Assembly: GCF_000006405.1 (NCBI RefSeq)
Contig: NW_003202973.1
Span: forward strand, 62,001-126,000
Direction: 5' to 3'
DNA: 64,000 bases
Source of the DNA: Perkinsus marinus ATCC 50983
Taxonomy: Eukaryota > Perkinsozoa > Perkinsida > Perkinsidae
Shown here piece by piece: positions 47,901 to 59,979 of this stretch (position 1 is the first letter of the stretch; each line of letters starts with the position of its first letter). The translations under genes and the position numbers were made by a program. The notes beneath the pieces were generated by a model, which saw nothing but the letters and a program-made list of their open reading frames with translations, was not told the origin of the DNA and did no database searches.

Positions 47901-50468
47901 ATGATTGACTACGACAACAAACAGTCATCGTTGTTGCTTATACTGCGTTATACGGGATCGGTGTTCCCTCGAACGCTTTTGCCATCAATTCTGTCAGCGG
48001 CTCTCGCGGCTGGTAAGCTTTTCTTTGTGTGAAGCTGGAGTTGCTGTCAGGTATTATATTCGACGTCCTTCCCTTCGTCCCTCCGACGATCAAACATCCT
48101 TTTGCTGTGCAGATATTCGCTATTATACTCGGCTACGTTATAGTGTTTAGGACGGACATGGCGCTGAATAGGTGAGGATTGTTTTGATAACTATCCTCAT
48201 AACTATCGATAACTATACTATCAATACTATCGGGTTATCGGTACTATCGATAACCCAGTAACTATCCTGATAACTTCGTAATGGGAGAGATGATCGTTGT
48301 CAGCGGGAATCGATCCGTTTTGAAGCAGTAGTTCTGATGATGATTGTTTTTGTATAATGTTAGTGGTAGGTACTGGGAGGGTGTGACAAACGTTCACTTG
48401 ATGATCTCCAAATGGGGCGATGCCTTCATGCAGATCAACAGCTTTATCAACGTCACAGTTCGTACATGTTCGGAAGAGGAAGTGTGATGGGGTTGTCCAT
48501 TCGGCTTTGATCATGGTCGACTTCGGTTCGGTTTTTTAATCAGAAATTGACCGCCGACTTAACTATAACTGTTTTGAAGAGCCATTCGCTGTTTATTGCT
48601 TATGCTGGGAAATGGATGGCTCGCGAGGAATATGTTTTCACTCAGAGAGGAGAGTTGGAGGATGTGAGGTCGAGGGCGTTGCATTGGTTTACTCTCCTAA
48701 GTGCTATTGCGATAGCGAATTTGAACGGAAAAAATGTGAGTTCACGTTACTGCGCTGAGAAAAAGCCCCGTGGCAAACGCCTAGTGAAACTTGTCCTGGG
48801 TCTTGGCAAAAATATGAACGAATCAGCGCAAATCGTATTTCGTAGATACGCGGTTTGCGGACAGCTTTCAAGCACCGTTCGATCCACCCCTCTCGAGCTG
48901 GGGTCGCCGTTGGACGTTTGAATGAGGCAGTGAAAGTGACTAAAAAGGATATGGAAGAAATGCTATCGATTTCGCCTGTCGAGAGTGGTCAGTTGATGAT
49001 GGTGTAACTGCTGCTTGAGGAGCGTCTACTCAGTGGTGTCTCGAATCAAGAGTCGTTTGTTTCCTTCCAACAAGGAAGATGCTGGCCTTGGGCGTTTGGT
49101 CATCATCGGGCACTGCTCTGAGGAGGAGGTGTTGGAGGTGGCGATGTCATTATTCTCATATTTCCTGTTTTTGAAGGTGAATCAGCTGGAATGCTTTCCC
49201 GACAAGACTTGTATCATATCGTTGTGGATCCAAGAAGCTCTCACGAGGCTGGTCGTTCGAGGCCTCATCAAGGTAGGTTTTGGTCTTTCCTCTGTGCTTG
49301 GGAGCTCGTCGTGTAAGGTTCCTCCTCCTATAGTGTCGCGGTGTTATCAGGAAATCTCCACTGGGATGCTGGGATATAATCAGGCACTCAAAGTGAAATG
49401 AGGGAAATAAGCACATGGGCGACTACATGTGTTGATGGCAATATGAGAATTGTTGAGAAATGTTGGTGAAATTTTTATCAGTTCCTGTACATTTGTATCC
49501 GAGTTTGTATATAACGTTTTATAATTGGTGATGAAACTCCTTGGCTCAGCTGAGGGAAGCGATCATTACACTGTGTGAAACTCACAGGTTCTTTACACAG
49601 GTCTCGCAAGTGCCGTTCCCGTTCCCATTCGCCCAGATGGTCTCCCTTTTGCTGCTCATCTTCCTTTTCATGTGCCCTATTATGGTTGTCAAGATGACGG
49701 AAGGTGGTCACCTGTTATACCCCCTCCCTCGTGAACTCGATAGAGTGTCAGTAGCGTAGTCCACCTCAGGTACTGTCCTGTCGCCGATCCTCTCATTCTT
49801 CTGCCTCCTCGGCTATTGGGGCCTCAATGAGATTGCGGTAGAGTTGGAAAACCCATTCGGGGATGATGACAATGACTTGCCGTTGGAGACGATTCACACA
49901 GTATTTGCAACTTCCCGACACTGATTTGATAGTCGCCTCAGGAGTTCGTCGATTCGCTTCAAACGTGTGCTGTTGTCGGCCCAGCGAAGCCTTTTCATCA
50001 CTCTAGTCTGGCGGAGATGGCGGGGGAGCAGCTGAAGACTTTCAAGGAAGGTGAGGAGCTGAATTTTCTTTTCATGAGGGCGGTCCCGTTCAGCTTCATT
50101 GAACTTTCCGGAGTGCGCACTAGCATCGAGCAGAGAAAAACGTAGGAGTTTGCCCCTGCCGAGTTCAGCGCCCTATAACAGAATTTTCGGCTGTTATCGA
50201 GATTAATAACGAGTTGGATAAGATGGGCATCAGAAGTTTGCATTTCGGACCGGAGGTGATCTTGAATGACCTATTGCTGCTGACGCTGACAGACCTTCGA
50301 CACCGATTCGGACCGGTGGCTTTGAGAGTGTACAGGTGATCGATTACAGTGTTGGGATATGCTCAGTAGTTTAGCAGACGCATTCAAGAGTTGGCGGCAG
50401 AGTCGGGAGTGGTAGATGTGAAGCATCTGGCTATGGTGAATCGGTTTCGAACTCATGCTGTTCGCTAA
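47901..50468 (+). CDS. Bestrophin-family anion channel (copy 2)
   Basis: Tandem paralogue of copy 1. Exons start 47901-48012, 48051-48171, 48370-about 48465, then about 48600-48735, 49015-49275, about 49320-49398, about 49596-49700, about 49770-49890 and later, with the stop at 50468. MIDYDNKQSSLLLILRYTGS, HPFAVQIFAIILGYVIVFRT, YWEGVTNVHLMISKWGDAF, RALHWFTLLSAIAIANLN, CYQEISTGMLGYNQALK, VPFPFPFAQMVSLLLLIF and LNEIAVELENPFGDDDNDLP are family marks. The exon at about 49770-49890 is almost identical at DNA level to 46738-46863 of copy 1, whereas other exons are diverged. A family B element (about 49395-49570) lies in an intron. Confidence 0.9.
48185..48272 (+). repeat. aactatc/ataac microsatellite-like tract
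   Basis: About ten degenerate copies of actatc/ataact between exons of bestrophin copy 2, including the self-complementary cgataac / gttatcg words. Confidence 0.75.
49395..49570 (-). repeat. MITE family B copy in bestrophin 2 intron
   Basis: Inverted copy from agcacatgggcgactacatg to gctcagctgagggaagcgatc. Confidence 0.8.
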
Positions 50469-50479
50469 TTGAGGATTCG

Positions 50480-51130
50480 GCCATACCTTGTCATTTTCCC
50501 CTGAAACGTGTTGTGCTGGGGTCCTCTCCTTATAATGATGATTCCTGTGATAACGATCATCCTGGATTCATGCTTCAGCTGCGAGGCTTGGTCTTCAACG
50601 TGAAGGTGAGTGATACGTTTACGTTCATGAATAAAGGAGTTAACGCGTGACCCACTCCAACGACTGCGTCGCAGAAAGGATCAACTCGATGGCTGTCATT
50701 GATGCTGTCGACAGAGTACACCCCCAATGAGGTATTTTCGTGAGTCTCGTGAATCGAGCCTCATCCATCGGATCGTTGCTCTCTTACAGAAATGCCCTGC
50801 CAGTAGCCTCGTTATCGTCCGATGGTCGACAAGACCGTCCTCAGATGCTCCCGTCGATCCTCTCCAGATGCCTTCTGGAAATTTTCACCGACATGCGTGG
50901 TTTCGAGGGAGGAGGATCAGGGCGTCCTCGTGGCTCTGCCTCTCTCAAAGACAGGGTATCTATCGTCCCGATACTTTCTCTGGTGGAGTTAGGATGCATT
51001 TCGAGCGACACTGAGTCATGCTGCATGGCTCGTGCATATTCCCATGTTCATTTCCTGTACATTTTTTCAGTCGGTTGGATGTTGTGGACTTCCGTGGGAG
51101 TGTCTTTGGCTATTTCATGTCAGTTTCCTA
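50480..51130 (+). CDS. Hypothetical multi-exon protein
   Basis: Exon-like segments with good splice sites: about 50510-50606 (DDSCDNDHPGFMLQLRGLVF), about 50675-50732 (KGSTRWLSLMLSTEYTPNE) and a long open stretch, about 50791-51130, with MLPSILSRCLLEIFTDMRGF and a hydrophobic end (HVHFLYIFSVGWMLWTSVGV). No family was recognised. Its last frame runs into the start of the zinc-finger gene, so the boundary between the two is uncertain. Confidence 0.4.
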
Positions 51131-51144
51131 TTATTGTTGTCATC

Positions 51145-52761
51145 ATGAACCCACAGGGCGTGTCTTGTCCCCCACCGCCGGGCTATACTCACGCTCAAGT
51201 ACAGCAGATGCTGCAGGCACAGCAGCAGGTGAAGAAGTAAGCAAGTTCATAGCCAGCTTTAATTTTATGGCGCGTGACGTTTCAGAGCACCTTCGGGTCG
51301 GCCGAATGACTGGCAGTGCCCTAATGTAACATGTCGACATTGGAACTATGAAAAACGAACGAGGTGCAACAGGTGTGATACACCAAAACCGGTAAGTGCA
51401 CCAAATTAGAGCGTCTTATGTATACGACTTGCTACGGGAAATTTTCGGTGTTGGAATCCATCATAGCCTTTCTCAAGGACAGCTCGCTGAAGGAGTTATA
51501 GTGTACTCGTTTAAAAATATTACCTATCAATATATCCATGCCCTCATATTTATTATATAAGTATATCTAGGAGGTATGCATCATTATAATACCAGATAGA
51601 TTAAAATAATCTATATTTATCCCTCTATATCATATTACACGATATTCCTTATTATATAACATGGCATATTTATTCATAGCAATAATTATTATAATAGGAG
51701 AGGCTATATATAAAATCTATATCAATATATACCGTGTACACTTCTAGTCGTGGGCACTCGGATGGTGACCGTTGAACGGTTGCAAGCAACAAAAGGAAAA
51801 ATTGAATTTGCTCTAATGGGCATGATTTAAATAGGGCTTATTGTGATGATAGACTCCATGAAGCAATGATATTGTTTATGGCGATGGACTCTCTGTGTTG
51901 GGTAGGTCGTACAGCCGGAAACACCGAGTCTTGGTGGCCCTCCTGGACTGTTCAAGAAAGGTTAGTTTGGGTGCTCCGGCGAGCCTCCCTGATGCATCCC
52001 GTAGGTGATTGGGTGTGTACGGGATGTGGCAATGTGAACTGGGACTGGCGAGAGAGATGCAATATGTGCAACTCGTTGCAACCGCAACTGCAAGTGAGCT
52101 CTGACATATCCTTCGGGCGAGCGCTTTTGACGTTGGCCTGTTGTTCAGGAGAGTCGGGAGGGCCAGAGTGGAGGCCATTACGATAGGCAGGATCCCACAG
52201 ACCGAGAGAGGCATGACTCTGATAACGAGTCGTTGGATGAGTTCGGGCGGAAGAAAAAGAAGAGCAAGCATAAGAGGCATAGGTAAGGATGATCGCGTCG
52301 TGCATTGTGAGGAGTCTAAGTGAAGATACGACCCTCTAGCTGATCGACAAGCAGCAGAATCAGCAGCTAAAGCGGCGATGATGGCGGCAACTCGGGCCCT
52401 GGGAACGTCGGTCTCTGATCAAGGTAAACATTGAGTGTTGTGAGATTGATATCTTTGGTGACAGGAGGTATTAATCGTGAGGGACATGAACAAGATGCTG
52501 GCAAAAGAGTAGGGTATTACGAGCGTAGGGGTGGTGACGATTTGGGTCGTATCTTTATCGTGAGTCGTAGCTGTGTGGCTCTCAAAGAATGATACGTTCA
52601 TCATTGTGCCTGTGGCTTTCACTATGTTGGTCTCTCAGGCGAGAGCAAGAGTCGGGTGTCAAGGATCGAAGATTAAGGCAAGTCCCTAGTGGTCGAGATG
52701 ATAGTGGAAGACGTTTTTCCTCGGTCAGGACTCGGAGTCGCTCGCGATCACCACGTTACTG
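51145..52761 (+). CDS. RanBP2-type zinc finger / RS-domain RNA-binding protein (ZRANB2-like)
   Basis: The likely start is ATG 51145 with MNPQGVSCPPPPGYTHAQVQ and a Gln-rich helix. Zinc finger 1 (about 51290-51390) is DWQCPNVTCRHWNYEKRTRC plus NRC. Zinc finger 2 (about 52005-52095) is DWVCTGCGNVNWDWRERCNM plus C. Both fit W-x-C-x(2-4)-C-x3-N-x6-C-x2-C. A basic stretch, EFGRKKKKSKHKRHR, and a C-terminal RS-type tail, SSVRTRSRSRSPRY, end at the stop near 52761. Such proteins bind single-stranded RNA (GGU) and act in alternative splicing in the nucleus. Internal exon edges are approximate. An AT-rich intron (about 51420-51740) separates the fingers. Confidence 0.82.
51515..51745. other. AT-rich tract in intron
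   Basis: About 230 bp, strongly A+T with tata/atat words, between the two zinc-finger exons. It is compositionally unlike its surroundings. No repeat unit was recognised. Confidence 0.6.
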
Positions 52762-52994
52762 AGGGGGACACTAGAAGCATTATACCTTATCGATCTCATT
52801 CGATTGGTCATTGAATCGAGTTGTTGTCGTGTTAGAAAGGTCACTTGGGCGCAGCATTTGGATCTGGGGATGAAAACTGTTCACTGTGGGGCAAAGGTCT
52901 CGTTTCGAAAGAACCCTGGTTCGTTCGAGTATCATCGCACGGCTCGAGACGATTGGATCATTGCTCGACAGCCCCACTATTCTCTAAGCCCTGT

Positions 52995-53951
52995 TTGATA
53001 AGTACAGTACGCGCCATCTAAATCGAGCAATCCTTGTCAGATCGTTTTTTCTTCGAATACATACGCCGATGACGCCCTCAATGCGAAAGCAATAAATGTC
53101 AAACCTGGCGGGAAGCAGCCGTAATGCGGCCTGGTTGGTTTACGAATAGCGGGAAACGTATCGAGCAGGAAATAGTTTTCCCGCCTATTCACAACAGCTT
53201 AAAGGTCTCTTGGCTCTGATCCTGCTATCGGCAAAAACAGGATGCGCTTGTTGAGATACTCCTCAAGTGCGAGGACTCCACGGGACAGCAAACTCTCCTC
53301 CAGGAGCAGGCTGTGGAACGGGGTGATCGGGTTATTTACGGTGTCAAGTTTCATCCTGAACTGGCTCCTACCGAAGTCGCGTACTGGTCGATCGCCAAGG
53401 CCATGAGAGTTACAAACTCAACCAAGTCTACTGCTGGTCTCGAAGAAAGGGTTGCGGTGAACCAGCAGCCGGCCGATCTCATTTTCGAGCTCACACGTAA
53501 GCACTTCCGATTACCCAGGAAGTACTTACGTTACTCTAGTAAGGTCCTTACCGTGCAAGAGATTGTCGAAAGCATCGGGGGCCAGCGCCTGTAGTTAGTG
53601 GGCCGGCTAGAGCAAATACAAGTGGCAAGTATGATCGCCTTCGATTTAATTAAGTCACAGCAGTGTTGTATAGTCAGTAGTTTCTCTCTCTATGATTGCC
53701 GAAGGGACGTAGTTGAAAAGTACGTCTTGCTCTGATTCTTGCTGTCCACAGAGGCGCCGCAGGAGATGCGCGCAGGAAATCGAAAAAAGGGCTCGATTTT
53801 TTCGAATTTGAAGTGCGCGACTTGGATTTCAGCATGAGAGGTATATCTAAGATGTTTGGCGAAGAAATTAGCTCAAAACTCAATGTATCGGAAGGAAAAA
53901 CGATCTAACAAGGATTGCCGGTTTAGATGGCGCGTACTGTACGTTTATCAA
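52995..53951. mobile_element. 957-bp element with about 65-bp TIRs
   Basis: The left end runs ttgataagtacagtacgcgc then catctaaatcgagcaatcct and on to cagatcgttttttcttcg. The right end is its complement with few changes (ttgataaacgtacagtacgc, catctaaaccggcaatcc). It encloses a 355-bp open frame. It is unrelated in sequence to the element at 10.5 kb. No clear target duplication at the ends. Probably a non-autonomous DNA transposon. Confidence 0.85.
53241..53594 (+). CDS. Hypothetical ORF inside the 957-bp TIR element
   Basis: Open from an acceptor-like aacag at 53240 with ALVEILLKCEDSTGQQTLLQ, GVKFHPELAPTEVAYWSIAK and a C-terminal VLTVQEIVESIGGQRL before a stop. No start ATG at the beginning of the open frame. 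It may be a captured host exon or remnant of an element protein. Not recognised. Confidence 0.35.
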   Translation, partial: DALVEILLKCEDSTGQQTLLQEQAVERGDRVIYGVKFHPELAPTEVAYWSIAKAMRVTNSTKSTAGLEERVAVNQQPADLIFELTRKHFRLPRKYLRYSSKVLTVQEIVESIGGQRL

Positions 53952-54316
53952 GTGCCTCTGACCCCCGCTATTTTGGTCTCTCGGGCTCTCTCTGGGAGCG
54001 TTAGAACAGAACCATTCCTCAACACTTGTCCAACACTATTGCAACTTGCCATGTAATGAAATCTATAAAAGTTTGTGTAAGTGGTGAGGACATGATGTAA
54101 GTAGCAAATGAAGCGATGTTAGTCATCATATCGAAACATCAGTGATGTTACATCACTTTTGTGACTTGAGTTCGAAAAATATGGTTTACTCGCATTCAAA
54201 AACCAACTAAATAAACCTAAACGCTGTAGACACCTTGGCTTCACTGGTAACTCGCACTCACCGGAAACGTCACATCTTTCAAGATTCCACAAATTCCTGA
54301 GATTTAACTTCATCAG

Positions 54317-55764
<1,448 letters not shown>

Positions 55765-55990
55765 GCTCAAATCTCCTGTGCTTATCGTTTTCAACCTATC
55801 TTATACGAAGCATTCCCCATTCTACCCCAAGCAAGCCAGAATTCTGCATGAGAGGTTCGAACTACAATGCGGCAACTTTATTCATGTGACAGTTTGTGTC
55901 CAGCACACACATACGGTCGCCAAACGAAAGTCGACACATTCGCTCGAAAAGTGAAGACGATACGTAAAACGTCTGGTGAACAAGATTGAA

Positions 55991-57425
55991 TCAGAAGGGA
56001 TATGGAAGTACTGCGTGACGCAGAAAAATATAGTGACTTCTCTCCCATGACCCAAAATTAAGTGTAAAAATAACAGTACATATCATAAAGCCAATCAACT
56101 GAAATACAAATCACTTTTGGATGAACACGTCGTAACAGTATACTTACTCTTGATGAATTCAAATCCTGCGTTTGCGTGCGCTTTCTTGATGATGGAATCC
56201 TTGGGATTGATAGCAGCATGAACGGCACGAGCCGAGGTAGCGTTGCCGGTACGAATCTGTGAAAATCAGAGCTGGAATACATGCTCGCTTCCCTCAGCTG
56301 AACTCCCGTATAAATGGACAGCGTAACGTTCTTCTACGGTTGACGTTACGGTGTGCGTAACGTGAGTAGCTTACGGTTACGGAAAGGGTTCACGACTTTA
56401 TGGTTGGTGATGAACTGCCTTCATGGAATTGTGGCGGAAACATCCGCTGTAAGGCACTCTACCATAGCACAAATAGTTGTTAAACTCATTTCTGGTGGCT
56501 CGGATTCAACCGAACTGCTGAGAGCGTAACATTTAGTTTCGTATTGACCAGTCGCCTCCATTTGATATTCCGTCCGTCTTACTCCCAGGCTGGCCCGAAA
56601 CTGCCTAGGCGGCCTCTTCTATGCACGCGCGTTCAAGTGGGATAGATTTAGGCGACTTGAATGGTCAATCCTCGTTTTGTCCATTGCATCTCCGTAAGAC
56701 CCGTTACGGAGCCGTAGCTTTACGGTACGTGGATCGAAGCGTAACCGTAAAAGTGAGCCGCAGCGGTCCGTAACGTAACTCTGCCCATCGATGAACTCGG
56801 GCGTTTTCTCACTAACTATAGAAGTTTACATGCGCTTTCAGGTGTACAGAAACCAACAAGAATTTCTCGAAATTTCATCAACAGTCGATAGTTGATTATT
56901 AGAATTTATTCTGCATTATTGAGAATTTCTCCAAATGCGACAGGTGCATCCTTACATAATCAATAGTATGCTTCAACAACTGGGAAGGAATATCCGTTTC
57001 TTTGTACTCTGGTTGAACGTGGAGATGGACCAACTTCCCCATTACTCCATGGAAACTCGAGTTTCCCCCTCCGAGGGCTGGCCTCCTGATGCACACATCT
57101 TAACGACCCCCATACTGTGAGCGATTCTTACTGGCATGCTTTGAAAAGATCCTCCGCTTCCGCGTCGGAGTAAGTTACAAAGCGAAGATACCCGAAGCAA
57201 GCCTGAGAAGCTCTCAGTAGGAGTAAATACCCACCGTTTCGGACTTACGCCATCAACATTAGAATCATTGTAAACAATCATAGTCGGAGGATACCCCACA
57301 GCTGCTCCTCCACACCACCAAATTCCATCACGGTTGATCGAATAAACCAATTCACCCTCAACTGGTGGGATAAGACCGAGGAAGAGGGTTAGACCCATGC
57401 TGATAATGAGAGCGAGTCCCGCCAT
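55991..57425 (-). CDS. Possible GNAT-like protein with signal peptide
   Basis: ATG 57425 opens with a signal/anchor (LALIISMGLTLFLGLIPPVE), then YSINRDGIWWCGGAAVGYPP. Later exons give CFGYLRFVTYSDAEAEDLFK (about 57200-57135), KLVHLHVQPEYKETDIPSQL (about 57030-56970) and SARAVHAAINPKDSIIKKAH then NAGFEFIK (about 56240-56150), with a likely stop at 55991. The HVQPEY...LL and N...AGFEF pattern resembles motifs A and B of N-acetyltransferases. An intron between the last two is large (about 56280-56890) and filled with repeats. The function is tentative; a signal peptide on a GNAT protein would be unusual. Confidence 0.5.
56300..56785. repeat. TTACGG/GTAACG-rich segment with inverted subterminal motifs
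   Basis: Both ends of this 480-bp intronic segment carry clusters of ttacgg, cgtaac and gttacgg words (about 56320-56400 and about 56690-56780), the right cluster largely as complement of the left. The middle is plain. This is the pattern of a transposon with subterminal repeats. Flanked by family B fragments (56280-56310, 56795-56890). Confidence 0.5.
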
Positions 57426-57432
57426 GAATCAG

Positions 57433-57742
57433 AAATGACAACTAAAACCGGCCAAGCAGAGTTTACTCATGATATCAATGTAGTCAGATTGACTCTCTAG
57501 ATTACGGGAAAGGTTACCAGGCTCTTATATGGGTAAGTATTCACATTTGATTGTAGCCTACATAAAGTAGGGATCGAGTGAATTCATTTTAGTTGGGGAA
57601 GCCGCACATCTCCTACACCTACGGAGTTCCGGTGAGCGCAGCAGAAGGCCAGACCGAAACACCAAACTTCAAACCGGCAGCCCGCAAACCAGGAGCCGGA
57701 GACTATCTCGGCGGAGGTGGTAGACCGACCGTCGGTCACTGA
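57433..57742 (+). CDS. Possible small gene or 3' exon
   Basis: An exon starting after tttttag-like acceptor at about 57592 reads LGKPHISYTYGVPVSAAEGQ and ends AGDYLGGGGRPTVGH stop (57742). An upstream exon ending ...GYQALIW|gtaagt (about 57530) is likely. The start is unknown. Its end overlaps by a few bases the stop of the minus-strand gene at 57736. Confidence 0.35.
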
Positions 57743-58085
57743 CGTCCGGTCCCGGGATAGGGCTGTAGGCTGTAATGAGATCTATAAGCCTGTACTGCGA
57801 GACGATCGCGAGTTGCGGAGCTACTAGCAAGCTCCAGCATCATCTCCACCGTGACATGGAAGGGAGGGGTGAGTATAACGTTAACAGCCGCAGCCCGAGG
57901 TAACGCTACTAACGACGAAGTTCCAAGAGCCACAAGCGAAAGCCATGGATCAGCAGCCGGACCATGATCTCTACCGTACCTGTCGCCAAGAATCTTTCGT
58001 AGTGCGCCAAATGAAACGGTCATTACCGCACCCACAACTAATTTGGGAGCATAGCGAAGCGTTGCGGCAGTGAAATCGCCTCAGT
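57736..58085 (-). CDS. Hypothetical protein, C-terminal exon
   Basis: Long clean frame, GDFTAATLRYAPKLVVGAVM ... ALRKILGDRYGRDHGPAADP, then LSLVALGTSSLVALPRAAAV and VTVEMMLELASSSATRDRLA, stop at 57736. It has moderately hydrophobic helices. Not recognised. The 5' part beyond 58085 is unresolved. Confidence 0.4.
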
Positions 58086-58723
58086 AATGAGAGACTATGT
58101 AAAACTGGAACGCACTGCGCCGAGCACACAATCTCCACACACATGCGCGCAAGATACGTGTGCGACCGTCCCATGGAACTCAAGACATCGAAACGCGTGA
58201 GCACGCATCAGCGAATCGTCGAAGTTGGTAGCTGTAGCCGGAAGACCGAACCTCTTATACAGGTGCGAAAAATGAAACGGGCGCTGAACATTATATCAGT
58301 GCGAACTCTCACACAGGTGCAGGAAGTTATACAGGTGCTGCATCTGATAACTCCCTGGCAAGTAAACTGTGATTTGCAGCAAATCATAATCCCGTGACAT
58401 GCTGATAGTAGTCAAACGTGTACGATCGGACTTGTGCCCATTTTTAAGGAGCGTATTTTTTCGTGGGCAATTTCGAAAATTTAGCATTTCACGCTAACTC
58501 AGTAATGATTTAGGCTGAAACTTTAACAAGGCATAGATACAGAAATGAGCTACCATACACTAAAGTGAAACGGTCATATTCGTGACCGTTGCTCACGTGT
58601 AAGTGGATTGGTACAAAAGTTGCTGGATCGTTGTTCATATATGTTTGTATCTTACCAACATGTACAATAAAAGTACAATTAGGGCAGTCAGAGTGGAAGA
58701 GGGGCACTGTTAATTCTAGCACA

Positions 58724-58758
58724 TAGCGTCATACCCCAAATTATGGGGTATGACGCTA
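58724..58758. promoter_or_regulatory. Perfect 14-bp inverted repeat spanning a start codon
   Basis: tagcgtcatacccc-aaattat-ggggtatgacgcta: 14 paired bases, 7-base loop. The ATG at 58743 that opens the next reading frame lies in the loop/right arm. Confidence 0.7.
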
Positions 58759-59883
58759 CATCATTTCATACATCCTCTCGTACCCCATCTTCTGATGCCC
58801 CACTCATACGAGCTATTTGTGACCCCATCTTCAAGGGTCGAGTCGCCTTACCGGTTGTCCCCGAGTTCGAGCAAGTCGAAGCTGCAACGCGAGTGCTCCC
58901 CTCTGAAAAGCTGTTGCTCGATCAGTCTTTCCAATTGTAAGCATCACCCTTATATCAAGAGGGCTACAGCAGGATCTGTCTAACGCTTGAGTATCAATGG
59001 AGCTCAGATGTAAGAGGCGATCAAACACGCATCACAGCCGTGGACCTAGCGGGATTAGATGAGAATCATCTTTGATAAGGCCTTAAAGCGGAGGAAAAAC
59101 TGCACCGCAGTGATTGATACAATAGGTGAAATCTCGCCGGAGAGTTCCTGCCCACATCGGGGTAGTGCGGATCTCCCAGCACTGGGCGGTCGAGGACTCG
59201 CCCGTTTCATGTGAATATGTCCAAAGTGTGCCAGCCTCTACAAAGAACACGGGCTAAACTCGGGTCTCTGTACAAGATTTTTCCTAGCTTTCCTCTTTCA
59301 TTGAGCCCAGGTCTAGCGAGAGGTAGTTGTTCACCTCTGCTCTGGTCTGCCTTAGACGGCCGGTCACGGGGGATCAACCACCTTGTAGAAGAAAACCAGC
59401 CCTCTTCCTCACACCCCCCAAAGTGAGTTCGATGCGAGCCTTGCTGACTTCCAAAAGCGAACAGCTCCGCCCGTCACAAGCACCAAATCAAACCAAACAT
59501 AAAACTGCAAAGTCAACACCTCCATTCTACATAGAAACTTATCTCGATCATTTTTCAGAAGGCAGTTGTCGCCGAACCTGGCCTATGCTAGCTGATATAT
59601 CACGTAATACATCTACAGCACTTTCCCGTGTGTGGGGATCAGTATTGCTGCTCAGAGACACTATAGCTGTATCAAGCGCCCGTTGCCACTTCGCCAGTTC
59701 GGAGCTGTTGACCTGAGATCAACCTCAACATCCAACGAGTTCTTGGCGACAACCATAGGATCGACCGGCTATCGCAACTCTATCCAAAAAGTAAGGCAAT
59801 TTTTGGCTCACAACTCCCATTTCGAAAAAGTCAAAAAGGCGATATTGGAACAAATAACGCAACTGACCCATACAATGCTATAG
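58743..59883 (+). CDS. Hypothetical multi-exon protein
   Basis: First exon 58743-about 58938 (MGYDATSFHTSSRTPSSDAP, IFKGRVALPVVPEFEQVEAA, LLLDQSFQ|gtaagc). Probable middle exons near 59315-59415 (CSPLLWSALDGRSRGINHLV) and 59570-59640. Last exon up to 59883 with TGYRNSIQKVRQFLAHNSHF and ILEQITQLTHTML stop. No domain recognised. Confidence 0.45.
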
Positions 59884-59979
59884 CCACATAACTCGTTCAA
59901 TCAGATTCTGATCACACTGAATGAAACCGTGAGCTGAACGGGAGTTTTAGCAAGCTTATGTTTATCCACAGCCACACAC

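Noticed and set aside
48547..48921. 124-residue reading frame as a separate gene
   Set aside because: It contains a bestrophin copy 2 exon (RALHWFTLLSAIAIANLN) read through into intron.
56320..56780. Internal telomere repeats (ttacgg)
   Set aside because: The words are scattered and in both orientations rather than in a tandem tract.
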